Part shown: one piece after another, positions 1 through 8,703 of the stretch
How positions within the stretch are numbered: position 1 is the stretch's first letter
Layout of the letters: the number at the start of each line of letters is the position of its first letter
Assembly: GCF_000060345.1 (NCBI RefSeq)
Contig: NC_008571.1
Coordinates: 2,046,001-2,110,000 of the forward strand
Reading direction: 5' to 3'
DNA from: Christiangramia forsetii KT0803
Lineage (GTDB): Bacteria; Bacteroidota; Bacteroidia; Flavobacteriales; Flavobacteriaceae
DNA length: 64,000 bases
Notes under the pieces: generated by a model
The model's database searches: none
What the model saw: only the letters and a program-made list of their open reading frames with translations
Told to the model about the DNA's origin: nothing
Made by a program: the position numbers and the translations under genes

Positions 1-1
1 G

Positions 2-1567
2 TTGAAAAATCCCAAATTGTATGAAGTCTTTAAAAATATTAATGAGTTGAGTCCCGAACTTTACCTGGCTGTTGATTCTTTAAAATTTAGAAATCTTATT
101 ACCAGGGATATTGGGGCTCAGGTATATTTTGAAAATGACTCTATCCTTAAGCTAAAAGATCTCAGAATTAAATATAAAGGCTCTAATGCGAAAATTGACG
201 GAAGTATTGCTGCAAATGATGTGAGTACTTTGAGTTCAAATCAAAACCCATTTGCTTTTAATTTTTATGCGGAAGTAAAAGGCCGGTCTAAAGATTTGAA
301 CGACCTCCTTAAAACGGTAAATTTTGTATTTCAATCCGGAAATTTTGATTTTAAGGGAAGTTATGCAGGTCAGTCTAAAGACTTGAAAATCTTAAATCCA
401 AATGCGCAGGGATATTTAAGCCTGGATAAATCCAGGATAAACATTGAGGGTACAGATATCCAAATTCTGGTAGATAGCCTGGATTTAAATATTGAAAATA
501 ATCTTGCCACCCTGGAAAGACTGGACGTGGACCTACCCGGAAAAAGTTCCCTGGATATTAAAGGTTCGATCAATAATTTTTCAAATTTTATTAATAATGA
601 TCAGGAAAATGAATCTCACTCATCCACCTTTATTATAAAATCTCCTTACCTAAATAAAAAAGATATAAAGACATTCATCGGTTCAACTTCTAAAAACACT
701 GATTCTTCCAAAACATCGCAACTAGAACTCAAAAAACTTAAGGCCATTTTAAAGTCTATCCATAACTCCTATTATCCTTCCGCAAAAATAGAGATAGATT
801 CGCTTTTATACGACAATTTAGCGGTTTCAAATTTTAGATCTGATTTAGGTTTTCAGAATAATGGAAGTTTTAAAATTAATGATACCAGATTAAACTTTCT
901 GAAAGGTCGGGTAAATTTAAATGTTGTTGCCGGAATAGGTAATTCAGAAAATCTTCCTGTGAAAATTCAGTTGAACATGGAGAATATAGACCTTGAAGAA
1001 TTAGTAAAAGGTTTAGATTATTTTCAGAATGAAGAATTGCGAGACACGGAAAAATTAAGCGGAAACTTAAACCTTAACCTGGATGCTGATGCTGTTCTAA
1101 ATAATAACGGCCAACTGAATATGGATTCGGTAAATGGAACGCTCCAACTGGATCTAAAAGACCTGGCGCTTTACAACTATAAGCCAATTATGGAAAGTGT
1201 TGTTCTTATGAAAGAAGAGCGCTTTGATTCGTTAGCTTTCAGACCTATCAGGCAGACGTTTGAAGTAATCGATGGTGAAATTATAATTCCACGTACAGAA
1301 ATTCAGTCATCGGCCCTGCATGTTTTTGTTGAGGGCCGCATGAAGCTGGATGAATATATTAATATCTGGCTGTCTCTTCCGTGGAATAATCTAAAAAGCA
1401 GGGACAATACCATTTTACCCGAAAAAACTACTTACCAGGAAGCTGGATCTAAATTCCATATTCAACTGGTAAAGGACGAAAACAGTGATAAACCCCGGAG
1501 GCAAAAACTTAGAACGAAGTTTAGACTTGGCACTGGAAAGAAGGAAAAGAGTTTTCAGGAAAATTAG
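2..1567 (+). CDS. AsmA-like protein, C-terminal part (cut by window edge)
   Basis: The reading frame is open from the first bases of the window, so this is the 3' part of a longer gene and the TTG at base 2 is not a real start. The 521 visible residues are rich in beta-strand-like alternation and repeated 'L-x-G-x-L/N-L-x-L' patterns, ending in the conserved AsmA C-terminal region (a 'DGEIIIPRTEI' stretch followed by a 'V-x-G-x-x-x-L' block near residues 425-450). AsmA-family proteins are inner-membrane-anchored periplasmic proteins related to lipid-transport bridge proteins and influence outer-membrane assembly. The exact role here cannot be told. The tail is basic (KLRTKFRLGTGKKEK). No further gene follows on this strand until 2.5 kb. 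Confidence 0.75.
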   Translation: MKNPKLYEVFKNINELSPELYLAVDSLKFRNLITRDIGAQVYFENDSILKLKDLRIKYKGSNAKIDGSIAANDVSTLSSNQNPFAFNFYAEVKGRSKDLNDLLKTVNFVFQSGNFDFKGSYAGQSKDLKILNPNAQGYLSLDKSRINIEGTDIQILVDSLDLNIENNLATLERLDVDLPGKSSLDIKGSINNFSNFINNDQENESHSSTFIIKSPYLNKKDIKTFIGSTSKNTDSSKTSQLELKKLKAILKSIHNSYYPSAKIEIDSLLYDNLAVSNFRSDLGFQNNGSFKINDTRLNFLKGRVNLNVVAGIGNSENLPVKIQLNMENIDLEELVKGLDYFQNEELRDTEKLSGNLNLNLDADAVLNNNGQLNMDSVNGTLQLDLKDLALYNYKPIMESVVLMKEERFDSLAFRPIRQTFEVIDGEIIIPRTEIQSSALHVFVEGRMKLDEYINIWLSLPWNNLKSRDNTILPEKTTYQEAGSKFHIQLVKDENSDKPRRQKLRTKFRLGTGKKEKSFQEN

Positions 1568-1620
1568 CAAGGTAAAGATTCCTCCTGCGTTGGAATGAAA
1601 AACAGAGGATAACAAACACG
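1568..1620. repeat. degenerate intergenic repeat remnant
   Basis: The stretch just after the AsmA-like stop contains 'gattcctcctgcgttggaat', which resembles the interspersed 'GATTCC...GGAATGAC' intergenic repeats of flavobacteria and the better preserved units near 32.05 and 38.83 kb. The rest of 1568-1780 shows no gene. The family assignment is from pattern memory and is tentative. Confidence 0.3.
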
Positions 1621-1782
1621 CCTCTGGGCCATTTTGATGCGCAATAAAGCGGAGTGAAAAATCTCTGCTGAAAACATGGAGTGAACAACTTTAAAAAATG
1701 AAGATTAAGATGAGTTGATCAAGAATTTCTCCATTTAATAAACCCGTATTTTTTAGGTTAGTTTATATAGCGCAATAAATAT

Positions 1783-1813
1783 AAGACCGGAATCTCTGAG
1801 AGATTCCGGTCTT
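1783..1813. terminator. perfect 15-bp inverted repeat between convergent genes
   Basis: Bases 1783-1797 are exactly complementary to 1799-1813 with a single G at the centre (AAGACCGGAATCTCT / AGAGATTCCGGTCTT). It lies between the plus-strand AsmA-like gene and the minus-strand CDGSH gene, so a bidirectional terminator is the simplest reading. The T-run after the stem is short on both strands, which weakens this; a protein-binding palindrome is the alternative. Confidence 0.5.
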
Positions 1814-1901
1814 TAGGTGCATAAACACCATAATTTTCACCATGTCAACAAGTAAAAAAACTTGCTCCTGGACAGTGCCTATATTCTTAATTGAATGTTC
1901 C

Positions 1902-2123
1902 CTACTTTTTTGGAGGTAGATCAAAAGCTTCAGCAGTATGTTCAAAATGATTTCGATGCGCACCATCGCAAAAAGGTTTGTTCTTTGATAATCCGCATCT
2001 GCATAAAGACACCTGTTCTCTACCTCCAAGATCATACACATTTCCCTCTTTATCTACGATTTCAAAATCACCCTGTACCTTTAAAGAACCGTTGCTTAAT
2101 ACTGTAAGTTTTGCTTTAGACAT
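1902..2123 (-). CDS. CDGSH iron-sulfur domain protein
   Basis: This 73-residue protein carries the mitoNEET-type signature C-x-C-x2-(S/T)-x3-P-x-C-D-G-x-x-H: 'CRCGLSKNKPFCDGAH' at about residues 41-56. Three Cys and one His bind a [2Fe-2S] cluster in this family. There is no signal peptide, so it is likely cytosolic; it may act in electron transfer or redox sensing but its partners are unknown. The ATG at 2123 is the only convincing start and gives the usual length for bacterial single-CDGSH proteins. The gene stands alone, convergent with the AsmA-like gene. A long antisense reading frame across it is an overlap artefact. Confidence 0.88.
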   Translation of the reverse strand: MSKAKLTVLSNGSLKVQGDFEIVDKEGNVYDLGGREQVSLCRCGLSKNKPFCDGAHRNHFEHTAEAFDLPPKK

Positions 2124-2467
2124 TTTATATTAGATTATTTATAACTGGTTTGATTAACGTAATTCACTTTCTGCTAAGAAACTTCAAATATGGGATAAAA
2201 TGCTTTATCCTTTTAATTTATTTAAAAATTCTAAAGAATATTAATAGTAGTTGAAACCTCTCCATTAAATCTACCATCCAGTAAAAATCTCTTCGGAAGT
2301 TAAGTAACTACTTTATTCTCTCTAATAAATGCATTCACTTCATTAATAATACACTTCTCTTTATATAAAACTATCCTTATATATGCTGTTAGATTAATTA
2401 TGAATAAACATTAAAAAATCCCATTTTTGCCGGCAACTATTTCAAAATAATTTCACGCTTCAATAGT

Positions 2468-3022
2468 TTGCAAAAACAACTCAAAAAATTACCGATTTTC
2501 ATCTTTCTGATGCTACACTTTTCCTTTTTGATCGTAGCCTTTTTTGAAAATCTGGAAAGCATACCTTCTCTTCTTATACTTGCTACCGTTAGCTTATTAT
2601 TAGGATTCTTTTACTTTAAAAAATTTAATTCTGATAGATCCAGATTAAAAAAAATAGACATCTTACTAATCCTATTCACTGTTATTGGAGCTATAGCAAC
2701 TTACTGGTTGAATATTGAATATTATATAGGCGCAGTTCTGGCAGCAGGAATTACAGGGCTTATAAGTTCATTTCTACCATTCTTGAATAGAAAATCTGAT
2801 ATTCTAAGAGAGTTACCGGTCGCTGTCTATTGCGGTACTTTTGTGGGGATGACTGCTCCTATTATTGCTAATGGATATTTTTTTATTGCGATTGCAGGAC
2901 TGTTTAGTGGACTGCTCCTGATTTTTTCAAAAGACACTTTACATGGTTACGGAGGAAAATTAGGATCTGTTGCCTTTGGTGGAGTTGCATTGATGTCTTT
3001 AATCTTATTCTTATTCTCTTAG
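2468..3022 (+). CDS. small multi-pass membrane protein A of a tandem pair
   Basis: The protein has 184 residues and five to six predicted membrane segments. It starts at a TTG that gives a basic N-terminus (QKQLKK) ahead of the first helix; the first in-frame ATG at 2510 would remove this. I do not recognise a named family. Its C-terminal 110 residues align by eye with nearly the whole of the next protein: 'LPVAVYCGTFVGMTA' matches 'IPVVVMGASFIGMAA' and 'GYGGKLGS' matches 'GFGGSLGT'. The two genes are separated by one base, so they are co-transcribed and probably form a heteromeric membrane complex. No catalytic motif was seen. Confidence 0.6.
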   Translation: MQKQLKKLPIFIFLMLHFSFLIVAFFENLESIPSLLILATVSLLLGFFYFKKFNSDRSRLKKIDILLILFTVIGAIATYWLNIEYYIGAVLAAGITGLISSFLPFLNRKSDILRELPVAVYCGTFVGMTAPIIANGYFFIAIAGLFSGLLLIFSKDTLHGYGGKLGSVAFGGVALMSLILFLFS

Positions 3023-3023
3023 C

Positions 3024-3410
3024 ATGGATATAGCAATAATTTTAATCGCAGGCATAATTAGTGCTTTAGTGACATTTTATCTCAATAACCAACTACAACT
3101 AGGTGGGGTCATGGCATCTGCCGGAATTTCTGTTTTAGCAGGTGGATTATTTTTCATTTTTCCAGATATTCTGAATAACTACCTAACAACCAATATTCCT
3201 GTGGTGGTAATGGGGGCTTCTTTTATTGGCATGGCTGCTTCCAGAATAATTCGCCAATTCTGGATTATTGGACTATCGGGTTTTATTTTTTCGGTGATCT
3301 TTCTTTTGACCGGTTCTTATTTTGAAGGTTTCGGAGGAAGCCTTGGAACTACAGCTGCCATCTCACTGGGTGCTGTCTGTGCACTAAAACAAATTAAAAA
3401 GTCTCTTTAA
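3024..3410 (+). CDS. small multi-pass membrane protein B of a tandem pair
   Basis: The protein has 128 residues with four or so membrane segments and starts at an ATG one base after the stop of the preceding gene. It shares with protein A the order 'T-x-YLN', 'PV-x-V-x6-F-(I/V)-GM-x-A' and 'G-(F/Y)-GG-x-LG', which suggests an ancient duplication, with A carrying an extra N-terminal membrane region. Loops between helices are short and uncharged. The function is unknown. It ends 6 bp before the convergent esterase gene, so the two transcripts abut. Confidence 0.6.
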   Translation: MDIAIILIAGIISALVTFYLNNQLQLGGVMASAGISVLAGGLFFIFPDILNNYLTTNIPVVVMGASFIGMAASRIIRQFWIIGLSGFIFSVIFLLTGSYFEGFGGSLGTTAAISLGAVCALKQIKKSL

Positions 3411-3416
3411 ATTGTT

Positions 3417-4103
3417 CTAATTATTTATTATCGGTTGTAACACTTCCCAAACATTTTCAGCAAGTATCTTCTGCCCTTCAGCCGTTGGATGAATTCCATC
3501 CTGTTGATTAAGTTCAGGGTTCCCGGCCACATCTTCCAGTAGAAACGGAATTAGATGTACCTCATTTTTTTCAGCAAGATCAGGGAAAATTCTTTTAAAA
3601 TCAGAGGTATACTCCTGACCCATATTTGGCGGAATTTGCATTCCTGCCAGAATAATTTCAATATCTGGATTTTTAGCTCTTACGAAATCAATTATTGCCT
3701 GAAGATTATTTCGGGTTTCCTCTACAGGAATTCCTCTTAAACCATCATTCGCTCCCAACTCCAATATAAACACGTCTACATTTTGTTTAAGCACCCAGTC
3801 TATTCGGTTTTTACCTCCGGAGGTAGTTTCTCCACTCAAACCTGCATTTAAAACCTTATAAGAAAGCTTTAGAGAATCTATTTTATTCTGAATAATTGCA
3901 GGAAAAGCTTCTTCCTGTTCCAATCCGTAACCTGCAGTGAGGCTATCTCCAAAAAAAAGGATCACCTTCGGCTTATCATCCTTTTCAGATTCATTTTCTT
4001 CTAACTCCTGGTTGGTCTCCTTTTCATCTTTTTTCGTCACCTCTCCACAGGAAGAAATAAACAAAAACATAAACAATGATAAAAATAAGGTGAAGCTTCT
4101 CAT
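3417..4103 (-). CDS. SGNH/GDSL hydrolase, TesA-like arylesterase lipoprotein
   Basis: A lipoprotein signal with the cysteine at residue 19 ('FISSCG') is followed by an acidic linker of about 25 residues and then an SGNH hydrolase domain. Block I is 'FFGDSLTAGYG' with nucleophile Ser54, block III 'GANDGLRG', and block V 'DGIHPT' with Asp202 and His205. The family hydrolyses acyl esters or thioesters (TesA/lysophospholipase L1/arylesterase). The lipoprotein anchor predicts an envelope location. It is transcribed divergently from the YbbA/YbbP-like transporter, reproducing the known tesA-ybbA-ybbP neighbourhood of proteobacteria. Confidence 0.9.
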   Translation of the reverse strand: MRSFTLFLSLFMFLFISSCGEVTKKDEKETNQELEENESEKDDKPKVILFFGDSLTAGYGLEQEEAFPAIIQNKIDSLKLSYKVLNAGLSGETTSGGKNRIDWVLKQNVDVFILELGANDGLRGIPVEETRNNLQAIIDFVRAKNPDIEIILAGMQIPPNMGQEYTSDFKRIFPDLAEKNEVHLIPFLLEDVAGNPELNQQDGIHPTAEGQKILAENVWEVLQPIINN

Positions 4104-4174
4104 AGTTCTGTGGATTTATTTGAAATCATTTCTTTATTTTGTTTCGATTGATAAAGAAACCTAAAAGTAAGTAG

Positions 4175-4855
<681 letters not shown>

Positions 4856-4857
4856 AC

Positions 4858-7416
4858 ATGTTCCATCCTAAACAGAATAATTCCGGAAAGGCAGGATTCA
4901 TCTGGCTTTTAAAGATGGCTATGCGTGACGGAAAAGCGAGTAGCAAGAAGCTGGCGCTTTTTATGGCTTCCATTGTTTTGGGTATTGCTGCAGTGGTTTC
5001 TATTCAATCTTTCAGCAATAACCTAAAAGAAAATATCGCGCTTCAGTCTAAATCCCTGATGGGAGCCGATTATATAATTGACACCGAAGATTTACCGAAT
5101 GAACGAGTTTCATTTATCATGGATTCTCTTGGCGGTCCCAAAGCTGAAGAGATCAGTTTTGCTTCCATGGCGGCATTTCCGGGAAAAGAAGGAACAAAAC
5201 TGGTTCGTGTTCGTGGGATTAAAGGTGATTTTCCATTTTATGGAGAGCTTGAAACCGAGCCTGCTTCTGCTGCAAAAGATTATCAAACGAAAGGGGCTGC
5301 ACTTCTTGATGCAACCGTTATGTTACAATTAGGGATTGAACCTGGAGATAAGATAAAGATTGGTAATATAGAAATCCCTGTTGCAGGAGCTTTGAAATCT
5401 GTTCCCGGCAGTGCTGCTATTTTTAGTTCCATTGCTCCTCCAGTAATAATTCCTAATAGATTTATTGAGAAAACCGGTCTCGTACAGGTAGGTAGTAGAA
5501 TTGGTTATAAATACTATTTCCTTGCCGACCCAAAAATGGATCTTGAAAAATTTGATGACAATTTAGATCCTATTCTGGATACAAATGATGCCGATCTCGA
5601 TACGCATACTTCTACCAGTGAGAGATTGGGAAGGCGCTATGAGAATTTCGGGAAATTCCTGAATCTCGTTGCCTTTATAGCGCTGTTGCTTGGTTGTGTT
5701 GGAATTGCCAGTGCTATACATATTTATATAAAAGAAAAATTACGCTCTATTGCGGTGCTAAAATGTCTTGGAGCCACTAAAAAGCAGACGTTCTCAATTT
5801 ACCTGATTCAAATTGCAATTATCGGATTTATCGGAGGGGTTGCCGGAACTGCTCTTGGACTTTTATTACAGCAAATATTTCCATTATTTCTTCAGGATAT
5901 ACTACCCGTTACTGTTGAAATTTCAATGAGCCCAAGAGTGATCTTTATGGGTATCTTATTGGGAATTTTAATGTCTGTATTATTTGCGTTGTACCCTTTA
6001 ATAGTCACCTTATATGTTTCACCTTTACAAACATTAAGAGTTCAGGATACTGAAATTTCCAAGTCCAGAAAAGCGGGTGTTTTAGTTCTTGCAGGAATCT
6101 TTTTATTTATCTTTCTGTTCGCCTTCTGGTTACTGGAAGACTGGAAATACTCCCTATTTTTTGTCCTGGGGATCATCATTACATTTTCGCTTCTAGCCGG
6201 AGTTGCTAATCTATTTATGAAGTTCATAAAAAGATATTTCCCCTCCAATTGGGGTTTTATACCAAGACAAAGTCTGCTTAATTTATTCAGACCACAAAAT
6301 CAAACCCTTATTCTCGTATTGGCCATTGGAATTGGAACTTTTTTAATTAGCACGCTTTATTTTACCAAAGATCTTTTATTGGCTCAGGCTTCACTCGATG
6401 AACAAGCCGAAAGTCCCAATATGATCTTACTGGACGTTCAATCTGAACAACAAGAAGAAGTCGCTAAAACTATAAGATCCAAAGATCTTCCGGTGCTTGA
6501 GAATATTCCCATTGTAACAATGAGAGTTGAAAGTTTAAAAGGCGTTGCTGTGAATGATATTAGGGAGGATTCTACTTCCCAGGTAAATGGATGGATCTTG
6601 CAACACGAATTCCGAACCACCTATAGAGATTCTCTAATCTCTTCTGAAGTCCTGGAAGCAGGTGAGTTTATAGGGAACAAGCCTGAAAATGAAATTATCC
6701 CGATCTCAGTTAGTAATAATTTTGCAGAAGACGCAAAGGTTCAGGTTGGAGATAAGGTAAATTTTAACGTACAGGGTGTTTTATTAAATACGGTGGTTGC
6801 AAGTATTCGTACCGTAGACTGGAGTAGAATGCAGCTAAATTTCTCCATTGTTTTTCCCGCCGGAGTGCTAGAGGATGCACCTCAATTTCGGGTTTTAACA
6901 ACAAAAGTACCAGATGAAAATAGTTCCGCAGAACTCCAACAAAATCTGGTAGAAAATTTCCCAAATCTGACGATTATTGATCTTAGACAGGTATTAACGC
7001 TCATTGAAAAAATCCTTACTAAAATTTCCTGGCTGATTAATTTTATGGCATTTTTCAGCATTTTAACCGGCATAATTGTACTAATTGGCGCTGTACGAAC
7101 CAGTAAATATCAGCGTATCAAGGAAAGTGTTTTATTAAGAACTCTCGGGGCCAGAAGTGATCAAATTTTAAAAATACTGGCTTTCGAATATTTCTATCTC
7201 GGGGTGTTAGGTGCACTTTCCGGAATTCTGCTTTCTCTTATCAGCAGTTTATTACTGGGCTATTTTGTTTTTGAAACCACTTTTATTCCTTCCTGGATTC
7301 CTTTTGTTGTACTTCTTCCGGGAATTATTCTTTTAGTAGTGACTATAGGACTGGGAAACAGTTTGAGCGTAATTAAAAGCCCGCCCCTGGTAGTGCTTCG
7401 GAAGGAGATCGGTTAA
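4858..7416 (+). CDS. ABC transporter permease, FtsX/YbbP type
   Basis: The 852-residue protein has the YbbP layout: an N-terminal membrane helix (about residues 30-50), a large periplasmic MacB-like domain, an FtsX three-helix block (about 265-400, with 'LRSIAVLKCLGATKKQ'), a central pair of helices, a second periplasmic domain and a second FtsX block at the C-terminus ('ESVLLRTLGARSDQILK'). This is about the length of E. coli YbbP. It pairs with the ATPase encoded two bases upstream. Such exporters move hydrophobic or lipid-like substrates or transmit force across the membrane; the cargo is unknown. Confidence 0.9.
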   Translation: MFHPKQNNSGKAGFIWLLKMAMRDGKASSKKLALFMASIVLGIAAVVSIQSFSNNLKENIALQSKSLMGADYIIDTEDLPNERVSFIMDSLGGPKAEEISFASMAAFPGKEGTKLVRVRGIKGDFPFYGELETEPASAAKDYQTKGAALLDATVMLQLGIEPGDKIKIGNIEIPVAGALKSVPGSAAIFSSIAPPVIIPNRFIEKTGLVQVGSRIGYKYYFLADPKMDLEKFDDNLDPILDTNDADLDTHTSTSERLGRRYENFGKFLNLVAFIALLLGCVGIASAIHIYIKEKLRSIAVLKCLGATKKQTFSIYLIQIAIIGFIGGVAGTALGLLLQQIFPLFLQDILPVTVEISMSPRVIFMGILLGILMSVLFALYPLIVTLYVSPLQTLRVQDTEISKSRKAGVLVLAGIFLFIFLFAFWLLEDWKYSLFFVLGIIITFSLLAGVANLFMKFIKRYFPSNWGFIPRQSLLNLFRPQNQTLILVLAIGIGTFLISTLYFTKDLLLAQASLDEQAESPNMILLDVQSEQQEEVAKTIRSKDLPVLENIPIVTMRVESLKGVAVNDIREDSTSQVNGWILQHEFRTTYRDSLISSEVLEAGEFIGNKPENEIIPISVSNNFAEDAKVQVGDKVNFNVQGVLLNTVVASIRTVDWSRMQLNFSIVFPAGVLEDAPQFRVLTTKVPDENSSAELQQNLVENFPNLTIIDLRQVLTLIEKILTKISWLINFMAFFSILTGIIVLIGAVRTSKYQRIKESVLLRTLGARSDQILKILAFEYFYLGVLGALSGILLSLISSLLLGYFVFETTFIPSWIPFVVLLPGIILLVVTIGLGNSLSVIKSPPLVVLRKEIG

Positions 7417-7502
7417 ATACTTTTAAATACGCCAAAAATATATGGATTTATTAAAAGTTTAACTGATATCGTCATGCTAATTTTTACAGTAGACCGTACT
7501 TT

Positions 7503-7510
7503 TAAGTTTG
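7503..7510 (+). promoter_or_regulatory. candidate -7 promoter element (TAAGTTTG)
   Basis: TAAGTTTG fits the Bacteroidetes -7 consensus TAnnTTTG exactly and ends 31 bases upstream of the AraC-family start codon. No clear -33 TTG was found at the expected distance, so this is a moderate candidate only. Confidence 0.4.
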
Positions 7511-7541
7511 GCTAACTTTAAAATATTCAATCAACCAAGAT

Positions 7542-8573
7542 ATGGAGAACTATCATTTAGAATTAAATGATGTAGATGAATTTATACCTGAACTCGCAAG
7601 TGAATTTGGAAGTGATTTTTCTGAACATCTCGGTGAGTTTAAACTCGTGATACCTGAGAACAATGGAGAAGGCAGTATTAAAGGAATAAATTTTCCCAAC
7701 GGAATAGGTCTATACACCTATCGTTGCAAGCTCAAAAAAGATCTTGGTTTACAGATTTCCCAGCCTTTTATAAAACCAATTCGATTTATTTATTGTGTAA
7801 AAGGTGAGGTGAAAAGTCATTTTAAAAATCAAGAGGATGTAGTTAACATTACCGATCATCAATTTCTAATTGCTGCTCCCAAAGATAAGGAAACACACAG
7901 TTTGATTTTTAATAAAGACAAGGATATTGTGCTTTGCTATCTTGAAATTGACCGATTAAAATTTCAGGAATACTTCTCTTTTGACCTTCATGATCTAGAA
8001 CCGGTTTTCTATAAAATATTTAGTGATATCCAGGCTTCTAACCGAATTTCGGAAACCGGGAGTTATAGCCTTAAAACAGCTGACGCAATTAAAGAGATAA
8101 GAAATTGCGAATTAACTGGATTCCCCCGGATTAATTTTATCGGTGCAAAAGCACTTGAAGTGTTAAGTTATATGCTGGCCAGGTTTAAAAAGGATAGCCA
8201 GCGATTTGAACAGAAAGATATCAAAGAAAAAGACCGTAAGGCCATTGAAGTAGCGGTAGAATATATTGATACCCATATTTCACAAACAGGTACGGTGAAT
8301 GACCTGGCGAAAATTGCAGGTGTAAACACTAATAAGTTGCAGGAAGGTTTTCAGGTTATTTATGGCAAGACAGTTAATCAGTATATCAGAGATGTTAGAT
8401 TGAGCAAGTCCCTCAATATGCTTTCTACAGGTAATAAAAATGTAAGTGAAGTTGTTTATGAATTAGGTCTTTCAAGTCGAAGCTATTTCTCTAAAATTTT
8501 CAAAGCGAAATATGGTGTTTCCCCAAGGAAGATACTATCTGGTAAATCTACTCCTGGAAAACCTGAAAAATAG
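7542..8573 (+). CDS. AraC-family transcriptional regulator
   Basis: The last 100 of 343 residues form the double helix-turn-helix of the AraC/XylS family: first HTH around 'VNDLAKIAGVNTNKLQEGF', second around 'VSEVVYELGLSSRSYFSKIFK', closing with the conserved 'YGVSPRK'. The N-terminal 220 residues include a cupin-like segment ('VKGEVKSHF') that could bind a ligand, but none can be named. It stands alone between the ABC exporter and the M3 peptidase gene, and has a good -7 element upstream. Target genes are unknown. Confidence 0.9.
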   Translation: MENYHLELNDVDEFIPELASEFGSDFSEHLGEFKLVIPENNGEGSIKGINFPNGIGLYTYRCKLKKDLGLQISQPFIKPIRFIYCVKGEVKSHFKNQEDVVNITDHQFLIAAPKDKETHSLIFNKDKDIVLCYLEIDRLKFQEYFSFDLHDLEPVFYKIFSDIQASNRISETGSYSLKTADAIKEIRNCELTGFPRINFIGAKALEVLSYMLARFKKDSQRFEQKDIKEKDRKAIEVAVEYIDTHISQTGTVNDLAKIAGVNTNKLQEGFQVIYGKTVNQYIRDVRLSKSLNMLSTGNKNVSEVVYELGLSSRSYFSKIFKAKYGVSPRKILSGKSTPGKPEK

Positions 8574-8703
8574 CCTCCAGAAGTTTAAACAGCTAACTTT
8601 CTTCATAACAGCGTTCTTCTTAACTTATTTCTGAATCAATTTAGACTAACATAAATTTTTAAATCTTCGTATATTCAACCCTATTTTAAAAGCAAACAAA
8701 AAT

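Noticed and set aside
1763-2041. 92-codon minus-strand frame overlapping the CDGSH gene
   Set aside because: Same-strand overlap with a well-supported CDGSH gene in another frame; no protein family features.
2193-2214. GGATAAA-ATGC-TTTATCC hairpin followed by TTTT
   Set aside because: Weak AT-rich 7-bp stem and no plus-strand gene close upstream that it could terminate.
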